The notes: a model not told the origin generated them from the letters alone. 64,000 nucleotides of DNA from an uncultured Actinomycetes bacterium (GCA_903860915.1 CAIOSJ010000016.1:1-64000); one strand, 5' to 3'; counted from the stretch's first letter, positions 55,305 through 63,881 are shown. Made by a program: numbers and translations.

Positions 55305-56134
55305 TTACGACTTCGACGCTGGCCGAAGGCGTCGAGTGCCGTTAGCAGTGAGCCTTCGCGCTCAACGATGCGGCGAACAATGACCACCAGTAGCGGCACG
55401 GCCCACACGTCTCCACAAATCCACAAAATGGCTGCCCCCGATTGCTGGTCGTGAAACGGCATGACGCTGCCCATATCGGTCATGCCAGACATGGGCAGGG
55501 TGTACCACGAGGTTTTCGTAAAAATTGACATCGACATGGCGAGAATGAGCATTTCGGCCATTGTCACGAGGACCATGATGATCTGGATTCTTATCTTGAC
55601 TCGCACTTTGCGTGGGGGGGAGGTTACGAGAAAGGAGAAGAACAGGTAGCCAGAGAGTAGAAACATCGGCTCGAGCAGCCACCCACGAAGGTTGTCCGAC
55701 ATCATCACCCGGTTGAAAATAATTGGTAGATGGGCGGCAACCATGACGAAATTCATAAACACCGCAGCCAGCGACGCCCAGAGAATCGTGTTCCGACGCG
55801 CCAGTCGTTGGTAGCGAGACACTAAACGAAGAATGCGTCTCCGCGGCGCCACGGGCACCAGGAACCACCAGCGACGCGTCACTCCCCCGTACACCAGAGC
55901 CATCGGCACCAGGAACATGAGCACAACGTGCACAATCATGTGGCGCGGCAAACTAGCCATCGCAGCTATGGCGAAGGGAGAACTCGTTGACCACCACATC
56001 CCGCAACAACCCACGAGGGCGCTCCCCACACGGAGCCATTGAGAAACACTCGCCGGCCCTCGGCGAATACGTCGCTGCAAATCCAAGAGTGTCACTGCAC
56101 CTAGCAGGGCCGCCAGCCAGCCGAGTGGGTCCAC
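55301..56134 (-). CDS. CtaG-like cytochrome c oxidase assembly factor
   Basis: 277 aa from GTG, about seven membrane helices. ASLPRHMIVHVVLMFLVPMAL, then LLEPMFLLSGYLFFSFLV and HDQQSGAAILWICGDVWAVPLL match the caa3-type CtaG family (PF09678) with its conserved His and D-Q-Q motif. The family is needed for oxidase assembly, probably CuB or heme insertion. It follows the SCO-fusion gene by 2 bp, so the two form one unit. Confidence 0.85.
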   Translation of the reverse strand: MDPLGWLAALLGAVTLLDLQRRIRRGPASVSQWLRVGSALVGCCGMWWSTSSPFAIAAMASLPRHMIVHVVLMFLVPMALVYGGVTRRWWFLVPVAPRRRILRLVSRYQRLARRNTILWASLAAVFMNFVMVAAHLPIIFNRVMMSDNLRGWLLEPMFLLSGYLFFSFLVTSPPRKVRVKIRIQIIMVLVTMAEMLILAMSMSIFTKTSWYTLPMSGMTDMGSVMPFHDQQSGAAILWICGDVWAVPLLVVIVRRIVEREGSLLTALDAFGQRRSRN

Positions 56135-56136
56135 CT

Positions 56137-57864
56137 CTAGTGCTGGTAGCCAGCGTCGTGCAGGGCTGCGTGCAGCACCGTCACGGTGGAATTTCGCCCC
56201 GAGTTCGAATTCACTGGATCGTCGGGAATCACAACTCGGAGAAGTCCCTCAGGATCAATGATAAAAACGGTGTTCGTGTGCACCGACATACGGTCACCAG
56301 GATTTATTGACACCTGAATCCCATAACTCGCCCAGACTCCGGAAACGACGTCGGTGGGACCAGTGAGAAAATAGAAGTTTGGCACCTTGGTCAAGCGATG
56401 CGTACGCATGAAGGAGCGGAGATCGTGCAGCGACTCGTGATTGGGATTGGCCGCTATCGAAACGAAATCAACAGCGCTGTGCGCGCCAAGTTCCGTGCTG
56501 AGTTGCCCGACTTGTGCAGCCAGTAACGAGCAGTCCGTCCAACAGTTGGGGTCAAGAAAAGTCAACACCGTGTAGTGACCCTTATCTTGATTCAAGGTGA
56601 ATAGACGTCCGTTCACGTTGGTTAATTGAAAAGATGGTGAGGGCGTCCGCACTAAGGTGTATTCACCATTTTGCGCGTAGAACAGTGTCGACTCAGCCGC
56701 CGAAGTCGCTACGCTCCAGAGCCCGGGCAGGACGCCAGCCACAATCATGGCCGCGCCCAACGAGCCGGCGAGTAGCCCCGCGTGACGTCGCGCCACGAGA
56801 ACTCCGGGCACCCGGGCCGGAGCGGCCGTTCGACGTGCTGGGGCAGCGCACCATGCCAGTAGCGATATCGGGAGCAGCGAGTTGACGTCCGTAGCCAGAC
56901 CGCCGAAAACACCACAGTCTTGCGCCACCACCCAAAAGAAGAGAGATCCGCCAAGGAGCGAACGCACTGGCCACACCTCGGCACTATCGGAAAAAATCCA
57001 CAGCCCTCGCGCCGTGATTGCCAACCACGAGATAACTACGATGTTGAGCAGAGGTCCGGTGCCGCCGAGGACGGAACTGAGGTGCAGTACTAGACCAGCC
57101 AGCCAGCTGGGCTGGGCTGCTGACGACATCGAACTTCCCATCACGCTCAGTGCATTTGAAGAACCGCTGAGCCAGAATCCCCGATCGGGCCACAGTTGCA
57201 GTAGAGCTCCCGCCCCGAGAACTATCGCCAGTAGTCGCAGGGTGATCACGCTGAAGGTATCTGGGAACCAGCGACGTGGACCCGAAAGCCATATGCCCGC
57301 AATGAGGTAGAACAGCACGGCACCCGGCCAGCCGAAGAGTATCGACGCCGTCGGGGAGAACAGCCCGCCCATCGCGTTTCCGAGCACCCAAATCATGAGT
57401 GCCCAAGCCACCGAGCCGACCGCCGAGACTCGCAGGAGGCGACCTCGGCAACTCACGAAGAGCAGGCCAATGCCGATCTGCACCCACGCGGTCACGCAGG
57501 CCAGAGCCAGAGGGTGCTGGTTCCACAGGCCAATGCCGTGGAATATCAGCGTGTGCAGCCAGCCCGGCGCACCCTCCGACGCCGGGGCGACGACCTGATT
57601 CGCCATACCGAGCGGCATGGAGACTTGAAATTGCAGAACCCCGTCGATAATCCAGAGAGCACCGAAACTCCACCGTAGCCAGTACCGTGACCGTGGTTCC
57701 ACCGATTGATCAGCCGGACGACGGTACGTAGCGAGAACACCGGCCAGCACTGTCACGAGAGTCAGGGCGCAAATAACGAGGAACTGAGTTCGAAGGTCGT
57801 GGCGAAAGAGCGAAATAATGAAGGGGTCAGTGATGGAAAACCCGCCACCCATTCCTGGCATCAT
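56137..57864 (-). CDS. Polytopic membrane protein fused to an SCO1/SenC copper chaperone domain
   Basis: 575 aa. The first ~400 residues hold about ten hydrophobic helices (LWIIDGVLQFQVSMPLGM, LFGWPGAVLFYLIAGIWL and others). The C-terminal ~160 residues are a thioredoxin-like SCO domain: TVLTFLDPNCWTDCSLLAAQV with the copper-binding C-x3-C and MSVHTNTVFIIDPEG with the third ligand His. SCO proteins load CuA of subunit II. Fusion to a large membrane domain is unusual. It begins 2 bp after nusB and precedes the CtaG-like gene, consistent with an oxidase copper-assembly role. Confidence 0.82.
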   Translation of the reverse strand: MMPGMGGGFSITDPFIISLFRHDLRTQFLVICALTLVTVLAGVLATYRRPADQSVEPRSRYWLRWSFGALWIIDGVLQFQVSMPLGMANQVVAPASEGAPGWLHTLIFHGIGLWNQHPLALACVTAWVQIGIGLLFVSCRGRLLRVSAVGSVAWALMIWVLGNAMGGLFSPTASILFGWPGAVLFYLIAGIWLSGPRRWFPDTFSVITLRLLAIVLGAGALLQLWPDRGFWLSGSSNALSVMGSSMSSAAQPSWLAGLVLHLSSVLGGTGPLLNIVVISWLAITARGLWIFSDSAEVWPVRSLLGGSLFFWVVAQDCGVFGGLATDVNSLLPISLLAWCAAPARRTAAPARVPGVLVARRHAGLLAGSLGAAMIVAGVLPGLWSVATSAAESTLFYAQNGEYTLVRTPSPSFQLTNVNGRLFTLNQDKGHYTVLTFLDPNCWTDCSLLAAQVGQLSTELGAHSAVDFVSIAANPNHESLHDLRSFMRTHRLTKVPNFYFLTGPTDVVSGVWASYGIQVSINPGDRMSVHTNTVFIIDPEGLLRVVIPDDPVNSNSGRNSTVTVLHAALHDAGYQH

Positions 57865-57866
57865 AT

Positions 57867-58280
57867 CTAGACCTCCTGGAGGTACGTTTCGTCAGCCGTG
57901 CAGGCCGATAAGAGTCCATTCACAAAACCAGGTGAGCCGTCGCTCGAGAAAACTTTAGCAAACTCCACAGCCTCATCGAAGACAACCGCTTTAGGTGGCG
58001 GGTTGTCGAGAGTGAGCTCGCACAGGGCCAGAGTCATAATCAGACGATCAACCAGGGGCATGCGATCTACGGGCCAATCAATAGAATATTGACCAAGGAG
58101 GCCTTCAGCCCACTGACCCCGGCTCTCCACCCGCAGCAGCAGCTCCACCGTATAAGGGTCGGGGCGCAGTGCTACCTGATTCAACAATTCTGCAGTTGAA
58201 CAATCTTTGATGGTCTGTTCGTAGAGCAGCTCGAAGGCTCGCTCTCGAGCACGGTGACGTTCTTCGCCCTTTTCGCTCAT
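57867..58280 (-). CDS. nusB: Transcription antitermination factor NusB
   Basis: 137 aa. All-helical RNA-binding fold with RHRARERAFELLYEQ, WPVDRMPLVDRLIMTLALCEL and NPPPKAVVFDEAVEFAKVFSSD followed by FVNGLL. With S10 it binds boxA in rRNA operons; a boxA-like site lies at 572-584. Its start shares one base with the efp stop. Gene order aroB-aroQ-efp-nusB is common in Gram-positive bacteria. Confidence 0.95.
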   Translation of the reverse strand: MSEKGEERHRARERAFELLYEQTIKDCSTAELLNQVALRPDPYTVELLLRVESRGQWAEGLLGQYSIDWPVDRMPLVDRLIMTLALCELTLDNPPPKAVVFDEAVEFAKVFSSDGSPGFVNGLLSACTADETYLQEV

Positions 58281-58843
58281 CAGGCGCGCGTCATGTACTC
58301 ACCCGTTCGGGTGTCCACCTTGATCATTTCATCCGGACAAACAAAGAGTGGCACTTGTACGACGAATCCCGTCTCGAGGGTTGCCGGCTTGCGGGCACCC
58401 GAGACTCGGTCTCCTTGAATACCAGGCTCAGTTTCCGCGATGCGAAGTTCGACCGAGGGCGGCATTTCGACACCGATGATTTCATCATTGTGCAAAATCA
58501 ACATCGCGGTTCCGGTCTCTTTAAGAAAATTTGCGGCCGAACCCAGATTCTTCGACGACACCGGGACTTGGTCGTATGTCACATTGTCCATGAAGATGTA
58601 GTCTTCCCCGTCGCGGTAGAGATACTGCATGTCACGCTTGTCGATAATTGCTTGTTCTAGACGCTCATCCGAGCGGTAGGTGCGCTCAATAACCGCTCCC
58701 GTTCGGGCGTTGCGTAGCTTCGTGCGAACGAAGGCTCCACCCTTACCAGGCTTAACGTGCTGGAACTCAACAATGGTAAAAAGACCACCCTCGACCGACA
58801 GCGTGATGCCATTTTTTAAATCATTTGAGGAAATTGCCGCCAT
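58280..58843 (-). CDS. efp: Elongation factor P
   Basis: 187 aa. Three OB-like domains, with VKPGKGGAFVRTKLRN holding the exposed loop Lys, VTYDQVPVSS, and LPPSVELRI-like and VQVPLFVCPDEMIKVDTRTGEYMTR at the end. It rescues ribosomes at polyproline stretches. AGAAAGG lies upstream of the ATG. Confidence 0.97.
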   Translation of the reverse strand: MAAISSNDLKNGITLSVEGGLFTIVEFQHVKPGKGGAFVRTKLRNARTGAVIERTYRSDERLEQAIIDKRDMQYLYRDGEDYIFMDNVTYDQVPVSSKNLGSAANFLKETGTAMLILHNDEIIGVEMPPSVELRIAETEPGIQGDRVSGARKPATLETGFVVQVPLFVCPDEMIKVDTRTGEYMTRA

Positions 58844-58879
58844 GACCGACGAACCTTTCTAGAAAGTAGTACGCCCAGT

Positions 58880-59347
58880 CTAGGCGTTAGGGCTTTCGCC
58901 AGTGTGGCTACGCTCGCCGACGAGATCAACGAGGGCTACCACCGCCAGGTCGTAACTCAAAGCGCCAAATCCAGCAATCGTTCCCGACACCACGGGGGCC
59001 AGAGTGCTGGTGTGACGAAAAGACTCCCGGCCGGCTGGGTTCGACAGGTGAACTTCAACGATGGGACCGGCGAAGTTATCCAGAGCGTCGTGGAGGGACC
59101 ACGAACTGTGAGTGAGGGCCCCCGCGTTGATGATGATGGCGTCGAAGACACCGCGCGCGCCATGAACTTGCTCAATGAGGACGCCCTCGAAGTTACTCTG
59201 GAGGTGGGTCAATTCCCAGCCCTGCTTCCCCGCGAGTGCACGCACGCGCTGTACGTGATCATCCAAGGTGAGGGTCCCGTAGACCGTCGGATTACGAGTC
59301 CCTAATTCATCAAGATTGGGTCCCGACAGCAACAATATTTTGATCAT
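58880..59347 (-). CDS. aroQ: 3-dehydroquinate dehydratase, type II
   Basis: 155 aa. LLLSGPNLDELGTRNPTVYG (the family usually has NLN; here Asp replaces the second Asn), the lid Arg and Tyr, HLQSNFEGVLIEQVH, NAGALTHSSWSLHDAL and the C-terminal VSGTIAGFGALSYDLA. It dehydrates dehydroquinate in the shikimate pathway as a dodecamer. ATGA overlap with aroB. Confidence 0.95.
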   Translation of the reverse strand: MIKILLLSGPNLDELGTRNPTVYGTLTLDDHVQRVRALAGKQGWELTHLQSNFEGVLIEQVHGARGVFDAIIINAGALTHSSWSLHDALDNFAGPIVEVHLSNPAGRESFRHTSTLAPVVSGTIAGFGALSYDLAVVALVDLVGERSHTGESPNA

Positions 59348-60393
59348 GAAACTCCCCCAGCGGCTTCCAGCTCTTCCCGTACGGTACTCGCACTAATGTT
59401 CGCTACTGTCTGAAAGCCATCAGTGGTGGCCAAAACGAAGGTGAGGTCATGATGAGCCTTCTTGTCGCGCGCCATGGCGAGCAGCAATTCGTCAATCGAC
59501 AAGCCCGTCGGGAGTTGTCGAGGTAATCCCAAAGTATCCAGAACGTCATCTTGGTACTTCACGTCGACATCGCCAACGAGACCCAGACGACGAGAAAGTC
59601 GAACGGCGAAGGCGATGCCGATGGCCACGGCTTCACCGTGTCGTAGGTCCAATGAACGACCCGCCAAGGACTGCGCTTCCAAAGCGTGCGCCAAGGTGTG
59701 TCCGTAATTCAAGAGTGCGCGTTCGCCACCTTCACGTTCATCACCCGAGACGATCCGCGACTTCAGAGCCACCGACTGTACGATCTGTTCTTCGAGAGTT
59801 GATCTCGCCAAATCCGCCACACTGCGCCCCTCTAGAATCCAGCACTTCGCGATTTCTCCTCGACCGCATTGCCGCTCGCGCTCGGGCAGGGTCTGCAGAA
59901 CTTCACTGTCGCAGAACACCGCTCGTGGTTGATGGAAGGCGCCCACGAGGTTTTTGCCCAGGGGGATGTTGATGCCAGTCTTACCCCCTATCGCAGCGTC
60001 AACTTGAGCGACCAGCGACGTGGCGACGTGGATTACTGCGACACCTCGAAGGTAGGCCGCCGCGGCAAAGCCCACCACGTCAGTCGTGGCCCCACCCCCG
60101 ACGCTCACGACGACGTCGCGCCGCGACAGCCCTCGCCGAGAGAACTCGCTACTGAGAAAAGCCAGAGTCGCGAAGTCTTTGGCGGCCTCACCCTCGGGAA
60201 TCTCAAGGACGTGCTGTTCTAAACCCGTTGCGATGTCGAACCATTTCAGCTGCTGCAGTGAGGCCGGAGCTACGATCAGTGCCACACGAGCCTCGGGAAC
60301 AACTCGGGCTACGACCTCGGCCAACTGGTGGCGAACTCCGGGACCAACGAAGACCTCGTAGGAACGTTCGGCGAGCTCGACACGAATCGTCAT
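59344..60393 (-). CDS. aroB: 3-dehydroquinate synthase
   Basis: 349 aa from ATG 60393, ATGA-overlapping aroK; the frame to 60432 is ignored. NAD and metal sites: VVSVGGGATTDVVGFAAAAYLRGV, TSLVAQVDAAIGGKTGIN, KNLVGAFHQPRAVF and NYGHTLAHALE, LRHGEAVAIGI (zinc His). It converts DAHP to dehydroquinate. Confidence 0.96.
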   Translation of the reverse strand: MTIRVELAERSYEVFVGPGVRHQLAEVVARVVPEARVALIVAPASLQQLKWFDIATGLEQHVLEIPEGEAAKDFATLAFLSSEFSRRGLSRRDVVVSVGGGATTDVVGFAAAAYLRGVAVIHVATSLVAQVDAAIGGKTGINIPLGKNLVGAFHQPRAVFCDSEVLQTLPERERQCGRGEIAKCWILEGRSVADLARSTLEEQIVQSVALKSRIVSGDEREGGERALLNYGHTLAHALEAQSLAGRSLDLRHGEAVAIGIAFAVRLSRRLGLVGDVDVKYQDDVLDTLGLPRQLPTGLSIDELLLAMARDKKAHHDLTFVLATTDGFQTVANISASTVREELEAAGGVS

Positions 60394-60887
60394 TGCCCCA
60401 CTCCCGTCATCGTCATAAGTTGCCGCAAACAATTCGTGACATCCCCGTCAGTGGTGAGCTCCCACGTGGCCACGGAGGCGTAGAGTTCCTCTCGTTCGGC
60501 CCACAAACTGGCCAAACGCTCGGCGGGTGCGTCGCGAACGAGGGGTCGGTCAGAATTTTCTACACGCGTCGCCAAAACGTCTAAGGGGCAGGTCAGCCAG
60601 ACAACTCTCTCCCCCTGCAGAATTTCTCGCCCCACCCGAGTGGTGACGATGCCGCCCCCGGTGGCCACGACATCAAAGCTGACCAGCGCTGAGCGCAGAG
60701 CGGCGATTTCGTACGCGCGAAAGATCTCCTCGCCCTCGCTGTCCAGAATTTCGGCGGGGGTCGCGTCACGCACCAATTCGATGAGATCGTCGGTATCAAC
60801 CCACGTGGCTTCTGACGCCGTGGCCAGCAATCGAGCCAGAGTGGACTTCCCAGTTCCTGGCATACCCACGAGGACCACGCGAGCCAT
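60390..60887 (-). CDS. aroK: Shikimate kinase
   Basis: 165 aa. P-loop VLVGMPGTGKSTLARLLA, WVDTDDLIE (shikimate-binding Asp), VVATGGGIV (G-G-G shikimate site) and the lid Arg region NSDRPLV. It phosphorylates shikimate with ATP. It starts 2 bp after the aroC stop and is ATGA-coupled to aroB. Confidence 0.95.
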   Translation of the reverse strand: MARVVLVGMPGTGKSTLARLLATASEATWVDTDDLIELVRDATPAEILDSEGEEIFRAYEIAALRSALVSFDVVATGGGIVTTRVGREILQGERVVWLTCPLDVLATRVENSDRPLVRDAPAERLASLWAEREELYASVATWELTTDGDVTNCLRQLMTMTGVGQ

Positions 60888-60889
60888 GA

Positions 60890-62080
60890 TTAAACCAACG
60901 GGGCAGCGCTCGGTGTTTCACCCAGGTGTTCGAGGTAGGACGCTACGTTGCGCGTGAACTCAGCTACCGAGTCACCGCCGAACTTCCGCAAGGCCTCCGA
61001 GGCAACGACGTAGGCGACCATGGCTTCAGCGATGACGCCGAGAGCCGGCACCGCCGTGACGTCGGTGCGCTCCTTGAAAGAAACTGTTGACTCCTTGGTC
61101 ACCACGTCAACGGTTTCGAGTACGGGGCGATTCAGCGAAGCCAGAGGCTTCATGGACACTCGCGCAATCAAAGGAGCGCCCGAGGTCATACCACCTTCGA
61201 GGCCACCTGCGTGATCCGTCCGTCGCACGAAGCCCCCGGTGGAGACGCTCGACTCGTCGACGGCAATGGCGTCGTGGGCGACCGAACCACGCTGAGTTGC
61301 CTGTAGCGAACCATCACCAATTTCCACCGCCTTGACGGCCTGAATACTCATGAGCGCTCCACCCAATAAGCCGTCCATCTTGCGATCCCAGTGCACGTGG
61401 CTGCCAAGACCGGCTGGAACTCCGTAGGCAATTACCTCGGCGACTCCACCCAAGGAATCACCCTCCTTGGCTGCGGCTTTGATTTCGAGAATCATTTGGG
61501 CGGCCGTGGTTTCATCGAAACAGCGCACTTCACTAGCGTCGGTCGCGGCCGCGTCCGACGGGCCGGGACGCAGTGGGGTGGTGCTGCCGACGGAGCCGAT
61601 GCGCACCACGTGCGACACAATCGATACGCCTATTTCCCTCAGGAGGGCTTTCGCTAGGGCTCCGGCGACCACTCTCGCTGCTGTCTCACGGGCACTGGCC
61701 CGCTCCAAAACATCTCGGGCATCGTCGAATCCGTACTTTTGCATGCCCACGAGGTCGGCGTGACCGGGTCGTGGTTGAGTGAGCTTGTCGCTGGGCTGCC
61801 CGGGGGCGGCGGACATCTCGCTTTCCCATTTGGGCCATTCCGAATTGGCAATTTCAACACATACCGGTGAACCCAAGGTTCGTCCGTGTCGCACGCCAGC
61901 GGTGATGCGAATTTCGTCACGTTCAAAGCGCATGCGGGGTCCACGTCCGAAGCCCAGGCGACGTCGGGCCAACTCGTCACCAATTTCTTCAACAGTGATT
62001 CGCAGCCCAGCCGGTAGGCCCTCGACGATAACGGTGAGGGTCGGACCGTGACTTTCACCGGCAGTTAGGAAGCGCAACAT
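60890..62080 (-). CDS. aroC: Chorismate synthase
   Basis: 396 aa. Family signatures AGESHGPTLTVIVEGLPAG, RRLGFGRGPRMRFE, RPGHADLVGMQKYGFDDARDVLERASARETA and the FMN-binding histidines. It makes chorismate from EPSP using reduced FMN. TAGTCT lies 6 nt before the ATG and there is no Shine-Dalgarno. It opens aroC-aroK-aroB-aroQ-efp-nusB. Confidence 0.97.
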   Translation of the reverse strand: MLRFLTAGESHGPTLTVIVEGLPAGLRITVEEIGDELARRRLGFGRGPRMRFERDEIRITAGVRHGRTLGSPVCVEIANSEWPKWESEMSAAPGQPSDKLTQPRPGHADLVGMQKYGFDDARDVLERASARETAARVVAGALAKALLREIGVSIVSHVVRIGSVGSTTPLRPGPSDAAATDASEVRCFDETTAAQMILEIKAAAKEGDSLGGVAEVIAYGVPAGLGSHVHWDRKMDGLLGGALMSIQAVKAVEIGDGSLQATQRGSVAHDAIAVDESSVSTGGFVRRTDHAGGLEGGMTSGAPLIARVSMKPLASLNRPVLETVDVVTKESTVSFKERTDVTAVPALGVIAEAMVAYVVASEALRKFGGDSVAEFTRNVASYLEHLGETPSAAPLV

Positions 62081-62086
62081 GTCAAC

Positions 62087-62092
62087 AGACTA
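62087..62092 (-). promoter_or_regulatory. -10 element of leaderless promoter (aroC operon)
   Basis: TAGTCT on the minus strand, 6 nt before the aroC ATG at 62080. Confidence 0.6.
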
Positions 62093-62120
62093 GGTCCTAG
62101 GCGTGGTCGCCTGGCACCGA

Positions 62121-62768
62121 CTATTTCTCGTAAAAGGGATTTTCGCCTGACGCATGGTCGGTGACATCGACCACACCCACGAGCTCGGGAATCTCTTCTC
62201 GTAAGGTCTTTTCGATACCCTGCGAGAGAGTCATGCGACTCATCGCGCAACCTTGGCAGCCACCCGAGAGCCGAACGAAGGCCACGTTCTTATCGTCATC
62301 GAGAGCTACAAGGTCAGCGCGACCACCGTGTGAGGCGATCGAGGGATTAATCATTGACTCCAAGACGACAATTGCCTTCTTGGCCATTACGCTCGTCAAA
62401 CCTTTCGCGAGCACCTCGGCGGGGACACCAGGGTTGGCCTCGGCGGGGCTTGGGGCGTTGGGATTGACCAGGACCAGACCGCCGCCTTCTTCACTTGAAA
62501 ATTCCAATCGCGCATCACGGAGTCGCTCCACGCTTTCCATTGGCACCACCACCGTCACCCCGTCTTGTACCGTCACAACGTCGTCGGCCGTGGCGTCAGC
62601 AGCGTCCGAGAAGTAGAGGTCGTAGGTGTAGGCGCCGGCCGCAATTCCCGTTACTTCAATCCAGAGGGCCAGAGTTTCCGACTGTGCTTCATTCAAGAGA
62701 GCTTCACTCACAATTGAGAGAGATTCGGGTGTCAGGGTAATGATGTAGTTCGAGCCAACTGATGTCAT
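62121..62768 (-). CDS. nfuA: NfuA-type iron-sulfur cluster carrier
   Basis: 215 aa. An N-terminal degenerate A-type (IscA-like) domain without its cysteines (about 8-105) and a C-terminal NifU domain with VRLSGGCQGCAMSRMTLSQGIEKTL, whose C-x2-C holds a bridging 4Fe-4S cluster between two monomers. It passes clusters to target enzymes. A Pro/Ala-rich linker (about 110-130) joins the domains. TAGACT lies 6 nt before the ATG, in a 52-bp gap shared with a divergent leaderless promoter. Confidence 0.9.
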   Translation of the reverse strand: MTSVGSNYIITLTPESLSIVSEALLNEAQSETLALWIEVTGIAAGAYTYDLYFSDAADATADDVVTVQDGVTVVVPMESVERLRDARLEFSSEEGGGLVLVNPNAPSPAEANPGVPAEVLAKGLTSVMAKKAIVVLESMINPSIASHGGRADLVALDDDKNVAFVRLSGGCQGCAMSRMTLSQGIEKTLREEIPELVGVVDVTDHASGENPFYEK

Positions 62769-62774
62769 ATCCTC

Positions 62775-62780
62775 AGTCTA
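62775..62780 (-). promoter_or_regulatory. -10 element of leaderless promoter (nfuA)
   Basis: TAGACT on the minus strand, 6 nt before the nfuA ATG at 62768. Confidence 0.6.
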
Positions 62781-62808
62781 AAGGCACACACTCGCCCGTC
62801 GCACCTAC

Positions 62809-62814
62809 TAACTT
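62809..62814 (+). promoter_or_regulatory. -10 element of leaderless promoter (Cys-rich protein)
   Basis: TAACTT, 6 nt before the GTG at 62821, back to back with the nfuA promoter. Confidence 0.5.
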
Positions 62815-62820
62815 CAGCCT

Positions 62821-63561
62821 GTGAACAAAATTCCCAGTGACGCCCACGAATGGGTGACCTTCGATGACGAGAAGCTCCTCCAGACCTACCGATTTGATGT
62901 GACCTTTCTCGAGAGTAATTGGACCTGTATTTTTGGTCGCGGTTGCCAGGGGGTACTCACTGGACCCACCGAGGAGCTCGTTCAGGGTTGCTGCAGTTAT
63001 GGAGCCCACTTCTCGGACGAAAAAGACGTGCAACGCGTCATTAAGTCCGCGAAACGCCTCACGAGTGATCAGTGGCAGTTCAAAGACAAGGCGAAAAATG
63101 GTGTCACCAAGACCAATAAGAAGGGTGAGACAACGACTCGTCTAGTGAAAGATGCTTGCATTTTCCTTAATCGCCCCGATTTTCACCGTGGGCCGGGTTG
63201 CGCGCTGCACGTCTTGTCACTCGACACCGGCGAAAGTTACATTCCCTTAAAGCCGGAAGTCTGCTGGCAGCTACCCCTTCGCCGTGACGAATCAACCGAC
63301 GAGGCGGGGCGCGTTACGACCACCATTGGGCAGTGGAATCGGGAGCACTGGGGTGCGGGAGGCGAGGAATTTCACTGGTGGTGCACCCAATCTCGTGAAG
63401 CCTTTATCTCCAAAACACGCGTTTTTGACGGTATGAAGGAAGAGCTAATTGCGATGACCAGCTCCCGCGTCTACGACCGACTCGGTGCCTACCTCGCACA
63501 ACGCGCTGCGCAACCATCAAGCACGCGATTGGCGCACCCGATGGTGCGACGCAAGGCTTAG
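62821..63561 (+). CDS. Conserved cysteine-rich protein, YkgJ/DUF3109-like, unknown function
   Basis: 246 aa from GTG. Eight or more cysteines in spaced groups (Cys36, Cys42, Cys57-Cys58, then C-I-F-L-N-R, G-P-G-C-A, E-V-C-W and W-W-C) suggest a bound metal or iron-sulfur cluster; the C-x5-C-x14-C-C start recalls YkgJ/DUF3109-type proteins. No signal peptide. It is divergent from nfuA, which is compatible with an Fe-S protein but does not prove it. Its TAG stop shares bases with the stop of the convergent small gene (63558-63561). Assignment is tentative. Confidence 0.65.
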   Translation: MNKIPSDAHEWVTFDDEKLLQTYRFDVTFLESNWTCIFGRGCQGVLTGPTEELVQGCCSYGAHFSDEKDVQRVIKSAKRLTSDQWQFKDKAKNGVTKTNKKGETTTRLVKDACIFLNRPDFHRGPGCALHVLSLDTGESYIPLKPEVCWQLPLRRDESTDEAGRVTTTIGQWNREHWGAGGEEFHWWCTQSREAFISKTRVFDGMKEELIAMTSSRVYDRLGAYLAQRAAQPSSTRLAHPMVRRKA

Positions 63562-63770
63562 CCTTCAGCGGCGAGAGGGTCATCCTCAGTGAAGGTGGGA
63601 CGCGGCAAGCTGCCCAAAATTTCGTCGTAGCGATCTTCTTCAGCGAGGCACCATTCGGCGTGAATGTCTTCGGGTTCAGCTCCGCACTCGACGCAGGTGG
63701 TGGCACGAGGGCCGGTGGCCCTCTTCAATTCCCGAGCCTCTACGAATCTGCGGTGGCGACCTTTTTTCAC
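63558..63770 (-). CDS. Small zinc-ribbon-like protein, unknown function
   Basis: 70 aa from GTG, with GAGGAG 5 nt upstream. Basic start (MKKGRHRRFVEARELKR), then T-C-V-E-C-G with a third Cys in HAEWCLAEEDRYDEIL and a His close to it, a possible C-C-H-C zinc site. Acidic tail. The good ribosome-binding site and stop-codon sharing with the convergent gene argue that it is real. No function can be given. Confidence 0.6.
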   Translation of the reverse strand: MKKGRHRRFVEARELKRATGPRATTCVECGAEPEDIHAEWCLAEEDRYDEILGSLPRPTFTEDDPLAAEG

Positions 63771-63869
63771 GTCAACTCCTCACTGGTCACTGGCCGAAAC
63801 GGCGGCGACCACGACTTCTTCACAAAGCCGAGCCCCCATCTTACCAACTCGACTCGTCGCGAGGTCACC

Positions 63870-63875
63870 TACTAT
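63870..63875 (+). promoter_or_regulatory. -10 element of leaderless promoter (last, partial gene)
   Basis: TACTAT, 6 nt before the ATG at 63882. Confidence 0.5.
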
Positions 63876-63881
63876 GCAAGT

